Part shown: one piece after another, positions 54,935 through 64,000 of the stretch | Layout of the letters: every line of letters starts with the position of its first letter | Position numbering within the stretch: the first letter of the stretch is position 1 | Source: Polaromonas sp. YR568 | GTDB taxonomy: Bacteria > Pseudomonadota > Gammaproteobacteria > Burkholderiales > Burkholderiaceae_C | Assembly (NCBI RefSeq): GCF_900116715.1 | Contig: NZ_FPBM01000005.1 | Location: forward strand, 283,859-347,858 | Direction: 5' to 3' | Length of the DNA stretch: 64,000 nt | Notes under the pieces: model-generated | Told to the model about the DNA's origin: nothing | Databases searched by the model: none | The model's input: only the letters and a program-made list of their open reading frames with translations | Translations under genes and position numbers: made by a program

Positions 54935-55203
54935 AGAACCTGTTCATGATCTAAACGGGGCCGCGTTGGGGTGCAATCGGGATGAGTGGGCCGACCGGGC
55001 ACGCCGCATGAGCTCATGCCCATGCAAGGGCCTGGGTGGCTCAATCGCCCGATTTCACCCCAACCCGGAGGGCAAGTGCCTTCTCGGGCGGTCTGCGGCG
55101 TTGCGGCGCTAGCCCATAGATGAACTATGGGCGTCGCACCGCGCCTTGCATCCCATCCCGAGAAGGCGCTTGCGCGGCCCCGTTTAGACCATGAACAGGT
55201 TCT
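54935..55203. mobile_element. 269-bp MITE-like fold-back element
   Basis: The outer 31 bases at 54935-54965 and 55173-55203 are inverted copies with one mismatch (AGAACCTGTTCATG... at the left, ...CATGAACAGGTTCT at the right). Inside are two more arms pairs: GTTGGGGTGCAATCGGG near 54965 with CCCGATTTCACCCCAAC near 55050, and GCAAGTGCCTTCTCGGG near 55072 with CCCGAGAAGGCGCTTGC near 55157, the latter enclosing CCCATAG...CTATGGG. No reading frame. The ends suggest a non-autonomous transposable element; no clear target duplication was found. Confidence 0.75.
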
Positions 55204-55234
55204 CTAGAACAACCCACGAGAACGAGGAGTGAGC

Positions 55235-55924
55235 ATGTACACCAACAAGAATCTGCACAAGGTGCGCGTCTGGGATTTACCCACCCGCTTTTTTCACTGG
55301 GCGCTGGTCGCCTGCGTGATCGGCCTGGCCATTACCGGCACCCTGGGCGGCAACGCCATGGTCTGGCACTTCCGCTTCGGTTACACGGTGTTGGCTTTGT
55401 TGCTGTTTCGCATCGTCTGGGGTTTTGTGGGTGGGCGCTGGTCCCGCTTTGGTGCGTTTATCTATGCGCCCCAGAGCGTCATTAACTACCTCAAGGGGCG
55501 CGGCAAGCCCGAGCATGGCGTGGGCCACAGCCCAATCGGCGCCGGTTCGGTGTTTGCGATGCTGGGTTTTTTGATCGCCCAGGTGGGCACGGGCTTGCTG
55601 AGCGACGATGAAATCGCCTTTGCCGGCCCACTGACGCGCTTTGTCTCTAACGCCACGGTGAGCCTGACGACCAACTATCACAAGAACATCGGCAAATGGG
55701 TGCTGCTGGCGCTGGTGGTGCTGCACATCGCGGCCATCATTTATTACCTGAGCCGCAAGCACAAGCTGGTGAGCGCAATGCTGCACGGCGACAAGGAGCT
55801 GGTGGTGCCTGCGCCGCCTTCGCGCGATGACACCGTGTCGCGCGTCGCGGCGGTGTTGATCCTGGCGGTTTGCGGTGGCGTGGCGTACTGGGTGTCTACG
55901 CTGGAGGCCGCGCCGGGGTTCTGA
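55235..55924 (+). CDS. Cytochrome b561-family membrane protein
   Basis: 229 residues from ATG 55235 (AGGAG six bases before). A b561/Ni-hydrogenase-type b subunit with four spans: WDLPTRFFHWALVACVIGLA (His), WHFRFGYTVLALLLFRIVWG (His), a central span, and NYHKNIGKWVLLALVVLHIA (two His). The His residues would ligate two haems. Likely membrane electron carrier that reduces the cytochrome c' encoded across the gap. Its ribosome site is only about 20 bases from the fold-back element. Confidence 0.9.
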   Translation: MYTNKNLHKVRVWDLPTRFFHWALVACVIGLAITGTLGGNAMVWHFRFGYTVLALLLFRIVWGFVGGRWSRFGAFIYAPQSVINYLKGRGKPEHGVGHSPIGAGSVFAMLGFLIAQVGTGLLSDDEIAFAGPLTRFVSNATVSLTTNYHKNIGKWVLLALVVLHIAAIIYYLSRKHKLVSAMLHGDKELVVPAPPSRDDTVSRVAAVLILAVCGGVAYWVSTLEAAPGF

Positions 55925-56009
55925 CCCAATGGCGGGGCGGGGCGGCCGGCCCGCTGCGGCAGCGAATCACGGTAAACTGGTTTTCCGCTTTTTGCCTGCC
56001 GCCTACCCC

Positions 56010-56498
56010 GTGCAACGCCCCAATATCCAGTTCATTACGCCCGACACGCCTGAGCAATTGGCCGCCACGCGGCTGATTTTTCGCGAGTACGCCGAGCAGC
56101 TGGGCATTGATCTGTGCTTCCAGAACTTCGAGGCCGAGCTGGCCGAGTTGCCGGGCGAGTACGACGAGCCCGAGGGCACGCTGCTGCTGGCCCTGGTCGA
56201 TGGCGAAGTCGCCGGCTGTTGTGCGTTGCGCGCGCTGGACTCTGTCGATTACCCGAACGCCGGCGAGATGAAGCGGCTCTATGTGCGCAACGCATTCCGT
56301 CGCTTCGGTTTGGGCCGGCAGCTGGCGGAGGCGATCCTGGAGGCGGCGCGTGTCGCGGGCTACAGCTCGGTGCTGCTGGACACGCTGGACGATATGGAAT
56401 CGGCCCGCGCCTTGTATGCCGAGCTGGGCTTTACGGAGATTCCGCCCTACTATCACAACCCGATAGCGGGGGCTCACTATCTCAAGGTTGATCTCTAG
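56010..56498 (+). CDS. GNAT-family N-acetyltransferase
   Basis: 162 residues if the GTG at 56010 is the start; upstream alternatives (ATG 55929) run into Gly/Arg-rich noncoding-like sequence. GNAT motif A is VRNAFRRFGLGRQLAEAIL (acetyl-CoA loop R-x-x-G-x-G), preceded by MKRLYV and followed by GYSSVLLDTLDDMESARALY and LGFTEIPPYY. Substrate unknown. It stands alone between the b561 gene and a bidirectional terminator. Confidence 0.86.
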   Translation: MQRPNIQFITPDTPEQLAATRLIFREYAEQLGIDLCFQNFEAELAELPGEYDEPEGTLLLALVDGEVAGCCALRALDSVDYPNAGEMKRLYVRNAFRRFGLGRQLAEAILEAARVAGYSSVLLDTLDDMESARALYAELGFTEIPPYYHNPIAGAHYLKVDL

Positions 56499-56518
56499 AT
56501 TTTCCGAAAGCGAAAACG

Positions 56519-56554
56519 AAAAAGCCACCGGGCTTGCGCGCGGTGGCTTTTTTT
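56519..56554. terminator. Bidirectional Rho-independent terminator
   Basis: AAAGCCACCG (56521-56530) pairs with CGGTGGCTTT (56541-56550) around a 10-base loop, with A-run before and T-run after. It lies between the convergent GNAT and peroxiredoxin genes and can serve both. Confidence 0.92.
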
Positions 56555-56574
56555 CTTTGACGGTGAGTCCGCTC

Positions 56575-57081
56575 TCAGCCCTTGGCTTGCGCCAGCAGCG
56601 TGGCCGCATCGCTGACTTCAAACTTGCCGGGGCCTTCGACATTGAGGCTGGCCACTTTGCCGTCTTTGACGAGCATGGAATAGCGGTTGCTGCGCAGGCC
56701 CATGCCGCGAGCGGTCAGGTCCAGCGTCAGGCCGGCGGCCTTGGCGAAGTCCGCGCTGCCGTCAGCCAGCATGCGAACCTTGTCGCCGGTCTTCTGGTCG
56801 CGCGCCCAGGCGCCCATGACAAACGCGTCGTTCACGCTCAGGCACCAGATCTCGTCGACGCCGGCGGCCTTGAGTTCAGCAAACTTCTCGACGTAGCCGG
56901 GCACATGCTTGGCCGAGCAGGTGGGCGTGAACGCGCCGGGCAGGGCAAACAGGGCGATGGTCTTGCCAGCCGAGGCCTTGGCTACGTCAACCGGGTTGGG
57001 GCCGATGCTGCAGCCATTGCCTTCGACTTCGGAAAATTCCATCAGCGTGGTGGCCGGAAGGGTGTCGCCTACTTTGATCAT
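56575..57081 (-). CDS. Peroxiredoxin (Prx5/AhpC-TSA type)
   Basis: 168 residues. The peroxidatic Cys is in PGAFTPTCSAKHVPGYVEKF, with the active Arg in the GMGLRSNRYSML region. The EIWCLSVNDAFVMGAWARDQ segment marks the Prx5/PMP20 group. It reduces hydrogen peroxide and organic peroxides with thioredoxin, glutaredoxin or glutathione; which donor cannot be read here. Monocistronic by context. Confidence 0.93.
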   Translation of the reverse strand: MIKVGDTLPATTLMEFSEVEGNGCSIGPNPVDVAKASAGKTIALFALPGAFTPTCSAKHVPGYVEKFAELKAAGVDEIWCLSVNDAFVMGAWARDQKTGDKVRMLADGSADFAKAAGLTLDLTARGMGLRSNRYSMLVKDGKVASLNVEGPGKFEVSDAATLLAQAKG

Positions 57082-57248
57082 GGTGTGCTCCTCAAGAATG
57101 GGTGGGTTGGAAAATCAACCCCCGAAGTGTAGTGCGGCGGCAGCTAGCGTGTGCTCACTGTGCGAAAAGCGGCTTGAGCGTGAAGGTCATGCAACGAAAG
57201 GCTGGGAAAAGCGACGAACTGTGAACACCCCGTGGCTGCCGCACAAAC

Positions 57249-57279
57249 AAAAACGGCCCACCGAAGTGAGCCGTTTTTA
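57249..57279 (-). terminator. Terminator of the S10 operon
   Basis: On the minus strand AAAACGGCTCAC-TTCG-GTGGGCCGTTTTT forms a stem closed by a UUCG-type tetraloop and followed by further T. About 40 bases after the rpsQ stop. Confidence 0.9.
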
Positions 57280-57317
57280 GAGCTTGACCTGAGTCAGCCT
57301 TGAGTTGAACTCAAAAC

Positions 57318-57587
57318 TTAAACGATCACTGCCTTCTCAACCAGACGGGTCACGACCCAGTTCTTGGTCTTGGAGATAGGACGGCTTTCGGTGATCTCGA
57401 TCACGTCGCCCGTGTGGTACTCGCCCTTTTCGTCATGGGCGTGGTACTTGCTGGACAGCGATACGATCTTGCCGTACAGCTCGTGCTTCACACGACGCTC
57501 GACCAGGACCGTCACGGTCTTGGCGCGCTTGTCGCTCACCACCTTGCCGATCAAGGTGCGCTTGAGGGATTTTTTAGCTTCCGTCAT
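57318..57587 (-). CDS. rpsQ: 30S ribosomal protein S17
   Basis: 89 residues. [21 protein letters not shown] and the [18 protein letters not shown] segment are standard S17 (OB-fold 16S rRNA binder, early assembly). The ATG overlaps the rpmC stop by four bases. It is the last gene of the S10 operon; a terminator follows and rplN is not next. Confidence 0.97.
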   Translation of the reverse strand: MTEAKKSLKRTLIGKVVSDKRAKTVTVLVERRVKHELYGKIVSLSSKYHAHDEKGEYHTGDVIEITESRPISKTKNWVVTRLVEKAVIV

Positions 57588-57793
57588 TTTTTGGCTCCTT
57601 GCTTGACGATGGTTTCGGCCAGGATAGTCTTGGCGCGAGCGATGCTGCGACGCGTGGAACGCAGCGTGGAAGTGTTGGTCAGTTGCTGCGTGGCTTTTTG
57701 CATGCGCAGGCCAAAGTGGGCTTTTTGCAGCTCTTTGACTTCGGTTTTCAGGCCGGCAACGTCTTTTTGGCGCAGTTCAGTAGATTTGGTCAT
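57584..57793 (-). CDS. rpmC: 50S ribosomal protein L29
   Basis: 69 residues from ATG 57793, chosen because the GGGG box is about eight bases upstream; an ATG at 57799 is too close to it. Two-helix protein with [20 protein letters not shown] and [15 protein letters not shown]. It sits at the peptide tunnel exit. Between rplP and rpsQ. Confidence 0.95.
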   Translation of the reverse strand: MTKSTELRQKDVAGLKTEVKELQKAHFGLRMQKATQQLTNTSTLRSTRRSIARAKTILAETIVKQGAKK

Positions 57794-57805
57794 TGTCATT
57801 TCCCC

Positions 57806-58222
57806 TTACTGGCCAATCATGCGGCTGACGAAGGTGGTGCGCAGCGGCAGCTTGGCAGAAGCCAGGCGGAACGCTTCGCGGGCCAGTTCTTCAGGCACGC
57901 CGACGATTTCAAACACGATCTTGCCGGGCTGGATTTCAGCCACGTAGTACTCTGGGTTACCTTTACCGTTACCCATACGCACTTCAGCAGGCTTTTGGGA
58001 GATCGGCTTGTCCGGGAAGACACGGATCCAGATACGGCCGCCACGTTTGACGTGACGGGAAATCGCACGGCGTGCGGCTTCAATTTGACGAGCAGTCAGG
58101 CGACCACGGTCGGTGCATTTGAGACCGAAGTCACCGAACGCAACCGAGGAACCCCGGGTTGCGACGCCGGTGTTGCGGCCTTTTTGCTCTTTGCGGTATT
58201 TTCTGCGAGCGGGTTGCAGCAT
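57806..58222 (-). CDS. rplP: 50S ribosomal protein L16
   Basis: 138 residues. [17 protein letters not shown] start, [34 protein letters not shown] and [20 protein letters not shown]. Conserved length. It shapes the A-site region of the 50S subunit. The two-residue TRG/GK segments match bacterial L16. Confidence 0.98.
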   Translation of the reverse strand: MLQPARRKYRKEQKGRNTGVATRGSSVAFGDFGLKCTDRGRLTARQIEAARRAISRHVKRGGRIWIRVFPDKPISQKPAEVRMGNGKGNPEYYVAEIQPGKIVFEIVGVPEELAREAFRLASAKLPLRTTFVSRMIGQ

Positions 58223-58246
58223 TTTGATTCTCCGTTAATAGACCGA

Positions 58247-59155
58247 TTACTCGGTCTTGGCACCGTCAGCTGCTGCAGCTGGCGCGGCTTTACGGACGCG
58301 CTTAACGGTGGTTTTCGGGGCTTCGCTACCTGGGGTAGCTTCAGCCGGCTTGTCGCTTCCATCTACCGGAGCGGTGTTGGTCGCACCGCGAGGCGCGCGA
58401 GCACCACGTGGAGCAGGACGGTCGGAACCAGGACGATCGCCAGGACGTGCATCACGGCGTGGGCCGCGCGGCTTGCGTTCTTCGTCGGCCGGCGTTTCCA
58501 CCATCTTGGCGCCTGGCGCATCGTTGCGGCCCAGCGTGTCGCCCTTGTAGACCCAGACCTTGACGCCGATCACACCATAGGTGGTCTTGGCTTCAGAGGT
58601 GCCGTAGTCGATGTCGGCGCGCAGGGTGTGAAGGGGCACGCGACCTTCGCGGTACCACTCGCAACGAGCGATTTCAATACCATTGAGGCGGCCGGACGAC
58701 ATGATCTTGATGCCCAGGGCACCCAGACGCATGGCGTTTTGCATGGCGCGCTTCATCGCACGGCGGAACATGATCCGTTTTTCAAGCTGCTGCGTGATGC
58801 TGTCAGCGATGAGCTTGGCATCAATTTCAGGCTTGCGAACTTCTTCGATGTTCACGGCGACCGGCACGCCCAGCTGGCGGCTCAGTTCTTTCTTGAGGTT
58901 CTCGATGTCCTCGCCTTTTTTGCCGATCACAACACCCGGACGTGCCGAGAAAATCGTGATGCGGGCGTTCTTGGCGGGGCGCTCGATCAGAACGCGCGAA
59001 ACCGCGGCGTTCTTGAGCTTGGCCTTGAGGTACTCACGAACCTTGATGTCTTCAGCCAGCATGCCGGCGAAATCACGGTTGCTTGCGTACCAGCGGCTGG
59101 CCCAGTTGCGGCTAACTGCAAGGCGAAACCCGGTTGGGTTGATTTTTTGTCCCAT
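58247..59155 (-). CDS. rpsC: 30S ribosomal protein S3 with long C-terminal tail
   Basis: 302 residues, about 70 longer than E. coli S3. The conserved core ([20 protein letters not shown] domain [20 protein letters not shown], and [15 protein letters not shown]) ends near residue 215. The rest is an Arg/Pro/Gly then Ala/Lys-rich, probably disordered tail ([20 protein letters not shown] ... [18 protein letters not shown]). The tail may bind rRNA or mRNA at the entry channel; that is inference. Tails like this are seen in related Burkholderiales. Confidence 0.97.
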   Translation of the reverse strand: MGQKINPTGFRLAVSRNWASRWYASNRDFAGMLAEDIKVREYLKAKLKNAAVSRVLIERPAKNARITIFSARPGVVIGKKGEDIENLKKELSRQLGVPVAVNIEEVRKPEIDAKLIADSITQQLEKRIMFRRAMKRAMQNAMRLGALGIKIMSSGRLNGIEIARCEWYREGRVPLHTLRADIDYGTSEAKTTYGVIGVKVWVYKGDTLGRNDAPGAKMVETPADEERKPRGPRRDARPGDRPGSDRPAPRGARAPRGATNTAPVDGSDKPAEATPGSEAPKTTVKRVRKAAPAAAADGAKTE

Positions 59156-59167
59156 ATCCTGCTGCCT

Positions 59168-59497
59168 TTAGTTGCCAACCACCACGTACACATGGCACGT
59201 GGGTTTGCTGATGCTGTTGCCGCGGCCTTTTGCGCGCGCGGAGAAACGCTTGAGCGTGGCACCTTGTTCGACGTAGATGGTTTTCACCTTCAACTCGTCG
59301 ATGTCGGCGCCATCGTTGTGTTCAGCGTTGGCGATGGCGGACTCAACAACCTTCTTGATGATTCCAGCAGCTTTTTTCTGCGTGAAATTCAGGATGTTGA
59401 GGGCTTGATCCACTTTCTTGCCGCGGATCAGGTCAGCGACCAGACGGCCCTTGTCGACCGACAGACGAACGCCCCGGAGGGTTGCACGTGTTTCCAT
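59168..59497 (-). CDS. rplV: 50S ribosomal protein L22
   Basis: 109 residues. [20 protein letters not shown] at the start and the extended hairpin [19 protein letters not shown] at the end, which lines the exit tunnel and is where macrolide resistance can arise. Ordinary length. Between rpsS and rpsC. Confidence 0.98.
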   Translation of the reverse strand: METRATLRGVRLSVDKGRLVADLIRGKKVDQALNILNFTQKKAAGIIKKVVESAIANAEHNDGADIDELKVKTIYVEQGATLKRFSARAKGRGNSISKPTCHVYVVVGN

Positions 59498-59507
59498 GGT
59501 CTTTTCC

Positions 59508-59786
59508 TTACTTTCTCACAACTTTTTTATCAGCCGGATGACCTTTGAAAGTCCGGGTGAGTGCGAACTCGCCCAGCTTGTGGCCAACCATTTGATCGGT
59601 GATGTAGACAGGTACGTGCTGCTTGCCGTTGTGAACGGCGATGGTCAAGCCGATGAACTCGGGCAGGATCATGGAGCGACGCGACCAGGTCTTGATCGGC
59701 TTTTTGTCCTTGTTGGTAACGGCCTTGTCGGCTTTTGCTACCAAATGATGGTCGACAAACGGACCTTTTTTGAGTGAACGTGTCAT
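59508..59786 (-). CDS. rpsS: 30S ribosomal protein S19
   Basis: 92 residues. [40 protein letters not shown] and [16 protein letters not shown] are complete. Binds 16S rRNA in the 30S head with S13. Between rplB and rplV. Confidence 0.98.
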   Translation of the reverse strand: MTRSLKKGPFVDHHLVAKADKAVTNKDKKPIKTWSRRSMILPEFIGLTIAVHNGKQHVPVYITDQMVGHKLGEFALTRTFKGHPADKKVVRK

Positions 59787-59795
59787 GGGTTAGCC

Positions 59796-60620
59796 TTACT
59801 TCTTGCGACGCGAAACAATCATCACTTGCGTGCGCTTGTTGTTGCGGGTGCGGTAGCCCTTGGTCAGGTTACCCCATGGATCGACAGGATGACGGCCTTC
59901 GCCGGTCTTGCCTTCACCACCACCGTGCGGGTGGTCAACAGGGTTCATCACCACACCGCGAACGGTCGGGCGAATACCCATCCAGCGCTTCACACCGGCC
60001 TTGCCGAGACGGCGCAGGCTGTGTTCTTCGTTGGCGACTTCACCAATGGTGGCGCGGCACTCGATGTGGATCTTGCGAACTTCACCGGAGCGCATACGCA
60101 CCTGGGCGTAGGTACCTTCGCGGGCCAGCAGCGTTGCCGAGGTGCCGGCGGAACGGGCGATTTGCGCGCCCTTGCCGATTTGCATCTCGATGCAATGGAT
60201 GGTGGAACCCACAGGGATGTTGCGGATAGGCAGCGTGTTGCCGACGCGAATCGGCGCTTCCGAACCGCTCACCAGCGTGGCGCCGACTTCAAGGCCGCGA
60301 GGGGCGATGATGTAGGTGCGCTCGCCGTCGGCGTAGCAAAGCAGGGCAATGTGGGCCGTGCGGTTGGGGTCGTACTCGATGCGTTCGACCTTGGCCGGAA
60401 TGGCGTCCTTGTTGCGCTTGAAGTCCACCACACGGTAGTGGTGCTTGTGACCGCCGCCTTTGTGGCGCGTCGTGATATGCCCGTTGTTGTTACGGCCGGC
60501 CTTCTGGAATTGTGGCTCCAGCAGCGGCGCGTAAGGCTCACCCTTGTGCAGATGATCCCGGGAGATCTTCACCATCCCGCGCATGCCGGGGGAGGTGGGT
60601 TTCATTTTAATGACAGCCAT
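59796..60620 (-). CDS. rplB: 50S ribosomal protein L2
   Basis: 274 residues. The C-terminal peptidyl-transferase-proximal segment [20 protein letters not shown] with the key His is intact, as are [15 protein letters not shown] and [20 protein letters not shown]. Start overlaps the rplW stop by one base. Confidence 0.98.
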   Translation of the reverse strand: MAVIKMKPTSPGMRGMVKISRDHLHKGEPYAPLLEPQFQKAGRNNNGHITTRHKGGGHKHHYRVVDFKRNKDAIPAKVERIEYDPNRTAHIALLCYADGERTYIIAPRGLEVGATLVSGSEAPIRVGNTLPIRNIPVGSTIHCIEMQIGKGAQIARSAGTSATLLAREGTYAQVRMRSGEVRKIHIECRATIGEVANEEHSLRRLGKAGVKRWMGIRPTVRGVVMNPVDHPHGGGEGKTGEGRHPVDPWGNLTKGYRTRNNKRTQVMIVSRRKK

Positions 60621-60949
60621 TACGCAGACTCCCCACCGAGGTTGAGTTCCTGACCCGGCTTGAGCGTCACGTAGGCCTTGCGAACGTTGTCGCGGCGGCC
60701 GACGGATTTGCCAAAGCGCTTGGTCTTGCCTTTGATGTTGAGGACGGCAACCGACTGGACATCCACCTTGAACATCAGCTGCACGGCAGCCTTGATTTCA
60801 AATTTGGTAGCGTCCTGCAGCACCTTGAAGGTCACGGCATTGGTCTTGTCCGCAATCATCGTGGCCTTTTCAGACACGATGGGAGCGACCAGAACCTGCA
60901 TCAGGCGGCCTTCGTCGAATTTCAGAGAAGATGGGTTACGGACGCTCAT
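60620..60949 (-). CDS. rplW: 50S ribosomal protein L23
   Basis: 109 residues. [20 protein letters not shown] and [20 protein letters not shown] are L23 features. It lies at the tunnel exit and docks trigger factor and SRP. Start overlaps the rplD stop by four bases. Confidence 0.97.
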   Translation of the reverse strand: MSVRNPSSLKFDEGRLMQVLVAPIVSEKATMIADKTNAVTFKVLQDATKFEIKAAVQLMFKVDVQSVAVLNIKGKTKRFGKSVGRRDNVRKAYVTLKPGQELNLGGESA

Positions 60950-61566
60950 GCGAACATCTCCTTGAGTTGGTCCATGGCAGCCTTGGTGACCAGAACCTTC
61001 TTGTAGTGAACCAGCGACACCGGATCGGCGTAACGGGGCTCCACCACGAGGATGTTCACCAGATTGCGGGAAGCCAGGTAAAGGTTTTCATCAACCACAT
61101 CAGCGATGACCAGCACCGAGTTGAGGTTCATGGCCTTGAATTTGTCAGCCAGGACCTTGGTCTTGGGAGAATCCACAGCCAGGGAGTCAACCACAGCCAG
61201 GCGGCCTTCGCGCGCCAGTTGCGAGAAGATCGACGCCATGCCGGCGCGATACATCTTCTTGTTGATCTTCTGGGTGAAGTTTTCGTCAGGCATGTTCGGG
61301 AAGATACGACCGCCGCCGCGCCACAGTGGCGAAGACGTCATACCAGCACGTGCACGACCGGTGCCCTTTTGCTTAAAAGGCTTCTTGGTCGAGTGACGAA
61401 CCTGCTCACGGTCCTTCTGGGCCCGGGTACCCTGGCGGGCGTTGGCCTGGAAGGCCACGACCACCTGGTGAATCAGGCTTTCGTTGTATTCGCGACCAAA
61501 CACGGTATCGGGCACGTCCACTTTGGACGAAGCCAGACCTTGGTCATTCAGGAGTTCGACCTGCAT
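60946..61566 (-). CDS. rplD: 50S ribosomal protein L4
   Basis: 206 residues. [20 protein letters not shown] and [20 protein letters not shown] form the tunnel-reaching loop. In E. coli L4 also represses its own operon through the leader; the 5' leader before rplC here could play that part. One-base overlap with rplC stop. Confidence 0.97.
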   Translation of the reverse strand: MQVELLNDQGLASSKVDVPDTVFGREYNESLIHQVVVAFQANARQGTRAQKDREQVRHSTKKPFKQKGTGRARAGMTSSPLWRGGGRIFPNMPDENFTQKINKKMYRAGMASIFSQLAREGRLAVVDSLAVDSPKTKVLADKFKAMNLNSVLVIADVVDENLYLASRNLVNILVVEPRYADPVSLVHYKKVLVTKAAMDQLKEMFA

Positions 61567-62249
61567 CAGTTCGCTCCTTTAGCAGCGGTGGTGGGCTTGG
61601 CTTTGATCGCGGCACGAACCGTGACAAAACCGCCTTTGGAACCAGGCACAGCGCCGCGAATCATCAGCAGCTGACGGGCTTCGTCGATGCGCACGATGTT
61701 CAGGTTTTGCGTGGTCACGGTGACGTCACCCAGATGACCCGTCATGCGTTTACCAGGAAACACACGGCCGGGATCTTGCGCCATACCGATAGAGCCGGGA
61801 ACGTTGTGCGAACGGCTATTACCGTGCGACGCGCGTTGCGAGCTCATGTTGTGGCGCTTGATGGTGCCGGCGTAGCCTTTACCGATGGAGGTGCCTTGCA
61901 CGTCCACCAGCTGGCCCACGGCAAACACGTCGGCTGCGGGCACAACAGTACCGGCAGCGTATTTGCCTGCGACGTCAGCCGTCACGCGGAATTCTTTCAG
62001 GATTTCACCAGCTTCAACGCCTGCTTTCGCAAGGTGGCCGGCGGCCGGCTTGGTCACGCGCGATGCTTTGCGTGCGCCAAATGCCACTTGGAGGGCATCG
62101 TAGCCGTCATTTGCTTCGGTTTTAACCTGGGTCACGCGGTTGTTCGATACATCCACCACGGTGACAGGAACTGTGTCCCCATCATCCGTAAACAGACGCA
62201 TCATGCCAACTTTGCGGCCCAGCAACCCGAGGGAGTTGCTCAGACTCAT
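61566..62249 (-). CDS. rplC: 50S ribosomal protein L3
   Basis: 227 residues from ATG 62249 ([20 protein letters not shown] follows); a GTG at 62273 is in frame but adds eight residues without a better ribosome site. [20 protein letters not shown] with the glutamine that is methylated in some species and [19 protein letters not shown] are standard. It binds near the peptidyl-transferase centre. First gene after the internal promoter. Confidence 0.96.
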   Translation of the reverse strand: MSLSNSLGLLGRKVGMMRLFTDDGDTVPVTVVDVSNNRVTQVKTEANDGYDALQVAFGARKASRVTKPAAGHLAKAGVEAGEILKEFRVTADVAGKYAAGTVVPAADVFAVGQLVDVQGTSIGKGYAGTIKRHNMSSQRASHGNSRSHNVPGSIGMAQDPGRVFPGKRMTGHLGDVTVTTQNLNIVRIDEARQLLMIRGAVPGSKGGFVTVRAAIKAKPTTAAKGAN

Positions 62250-62376
62250 GATGTGTTCTTTCGTAACTTTCACCGCTGCGACTTCAATTGGCCACAGACG
62301 TTTTGATGTGAAAGACAGTTAATAAAACCGCCCTATCCATGCAGACAAGAAGCCAACATGCAAAGGACAGCCCAAG

Positions 62377-62405
62377 AGTATAGCCCAGGCCGCCAAAAAT
62401 GGCAA
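62377..62405 (-). promoter_or_regulatory. Sigma-70 promoter between rpsJ and rplC
   Basis: On the minus strand TTGCCA (62405-62400) and TATACT (62382-62377) are separated by exactly 17 bases. This is the best sigma-70 match seen in the window. A transcript from here would have a leader of about 120 bases before rplC, room for L4-type autoregulation. No terminator stands between rpsJ and this promoter. Confidence 0.7.
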
Positions 62406-62465
62406 ACCCGGGCTAAAACCTGTCGATTTGGGGCCCGGCTTGTGGCCGAAACCCCGATTTTTTGC

Positions 62466-62780
62466 TTACTGCAGCTTGATTTCGACGTCCACGCCGGCTG
62501 GCAGGTCGAGCTTCATCAGGGCGTCCACGGTTTTGTCCGTAGGGTCCACGATGTCCATCAGACGCTGGTGCGTGCGGATTTCCAGCTGGTCGCGGCTCGT
62601 CTTGTTGACGTGGGGCGAACGCAGGATGTCGAAACGCTTCATGCGGGTTGGCAGGGGCACGGGGCCCTTGACAATCGCACCGGTGCGCTTGGCGGTGTCA
62701 ACGATTTCAGCTGCCGACTGGTCGATCAGCTTGTAATCAAACGCCTTCAGGCGAATGCGGATTTTTTGCTTGGTGGCCAT
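62466..62780 (-). CDS. rpsJ: 30S ribosomal protein S10
   Basis: 104 residues. [39 protein letters not shown] and [11 protein letters not shown] are standard. S10 is also the transcription antitermination factor NusE. It follows tuf by 25 bases and is separated from rplC by about 216 bases with a promoter inside. Confidence 0.98.
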   Translation of the reverse strand: MATKQKIRIRLKAFDYKLIDQSAAEIVDTAKRTGAIVKGPVPLPTRMKRFDILRSPHVNKTSRDQLEIRTHQRLMDIVDPTDKTVDALMKLDLPAGVDVEIKLQ

Positions 62781-62805
62781 GGTAATTCCTTAAAGATTTG
62801 CAGAA

Positions 62806-63996
<1,191 letters not shown>

Positions 63997-64000
63997 TTTT

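Noticed and set aside
57599..59548. 649-codon plus-strand frame opposite ribosomal protein genes
   Set aside because: Crosses several well-defined ribosomal genes on the other strand; low-complexity composition.

Overview
The window is chromosomal DNA of a high-GC betaproteobacterium, most likely a member of the Comamonadaceae (Polaromonas/Rhodoferax/Variovorax-like). This rests on the protein families, the gene orders (lemA-TPM-TPM, aminotransferase-ybeD-lipB-lipA, atpIBEFHAGDC), a ribosomal protein S3 with a long C-terminal tail, and a short interspersed repeat of the kind I associate with that family. The genus is inference; there is no rRNA, tRNA, prophage or CRISPR array in the window.

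Layout: 0-2 kb, end of lemA and two TPM-domain genes. 2.2-9.2 kb, a sugar or polyol uptake and oxidation operon on the minus strand: ROK regulator, ABC ATPase, permease, binding protein, TIM-barrel isomerase, Gfo/Idh/MocA dehydrogenase. 9.4-16.7 kb, the complete F1Fo ATP synthase operon with its terminator and a probable promoter. 16.9-22.9 kb, a CopD-like protein, an MBL-fold lipoprotein, a DUF2062 protein, D-amino-acid aminotransferase, ybeD, lipB, lipA and an AraC regulator. 23-26.7 kb, two exporter-like transporters and a LysR regulator. 26.7-30 kb, an envelope-stress type two-component operon (CpxP/Spy-like protein, DUF4260, small membrane protein, response regulator, histidine kinase). 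30.2-33.9 kb, PTS enzyme I, HPr and a mannose-type EIIA with an MFS transporter. 34-37 kb, a lipoprotein, a secreted protein and a heparinase II/III-family lyase.

37.2-42.8 kb is a nitrogen island: a soluble PAS histidine kinase and NarL-type regulator, then a NrtABC/CynABD-type ABC importer and cyanase. Good sigma-54 promoter matches precede both the kinase and the binding protein, and a 20-bp sequence with NtrC-site symmetry occurs identically at 34.5 and 37.1 kb. Together these suggest nitrogen-limited cyanate (or nitrate/cyanate) uptake and conversion to ammonia and CO2.

42.9-46.6 kb is an AT-richer accessory block of five minus-strand genes: a membrane protein, a DUF1801 protein, a RES-domain protein without visible antitoxin, an unrecognised 319-residue protein and a 98-residue protein that could have a Cas2/VapD-like fold. 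This is the most likely place for something undescribed. 46.6-52.9 kb holds a CaiB-type CoA-transferase, an alpha/beta hydrolase, a thioredoxin-like protein, a tandem glycine riboswitch in front of a DadA-type oxidase/dehydrogenase, DUF1737 and DinB genes, and an orphan PhnD-like binding protein. 52.9-57.1 kb holds DUF4197 and TlpA-like genes, cytochrome c' and cytochrome b561 separated by a 269-bp fold-back element, a GNAT protein and a peroxiredoxin.

57.3-64 kb is tuf-rpsJ and the rest of the S10 operon (rplC to rpsQ) on the minus strand. A strong sigma-70 promoter match lies between rpsJ and rplC, and a terminator follows rpsQ, so the spc-operon genes do not follow here.
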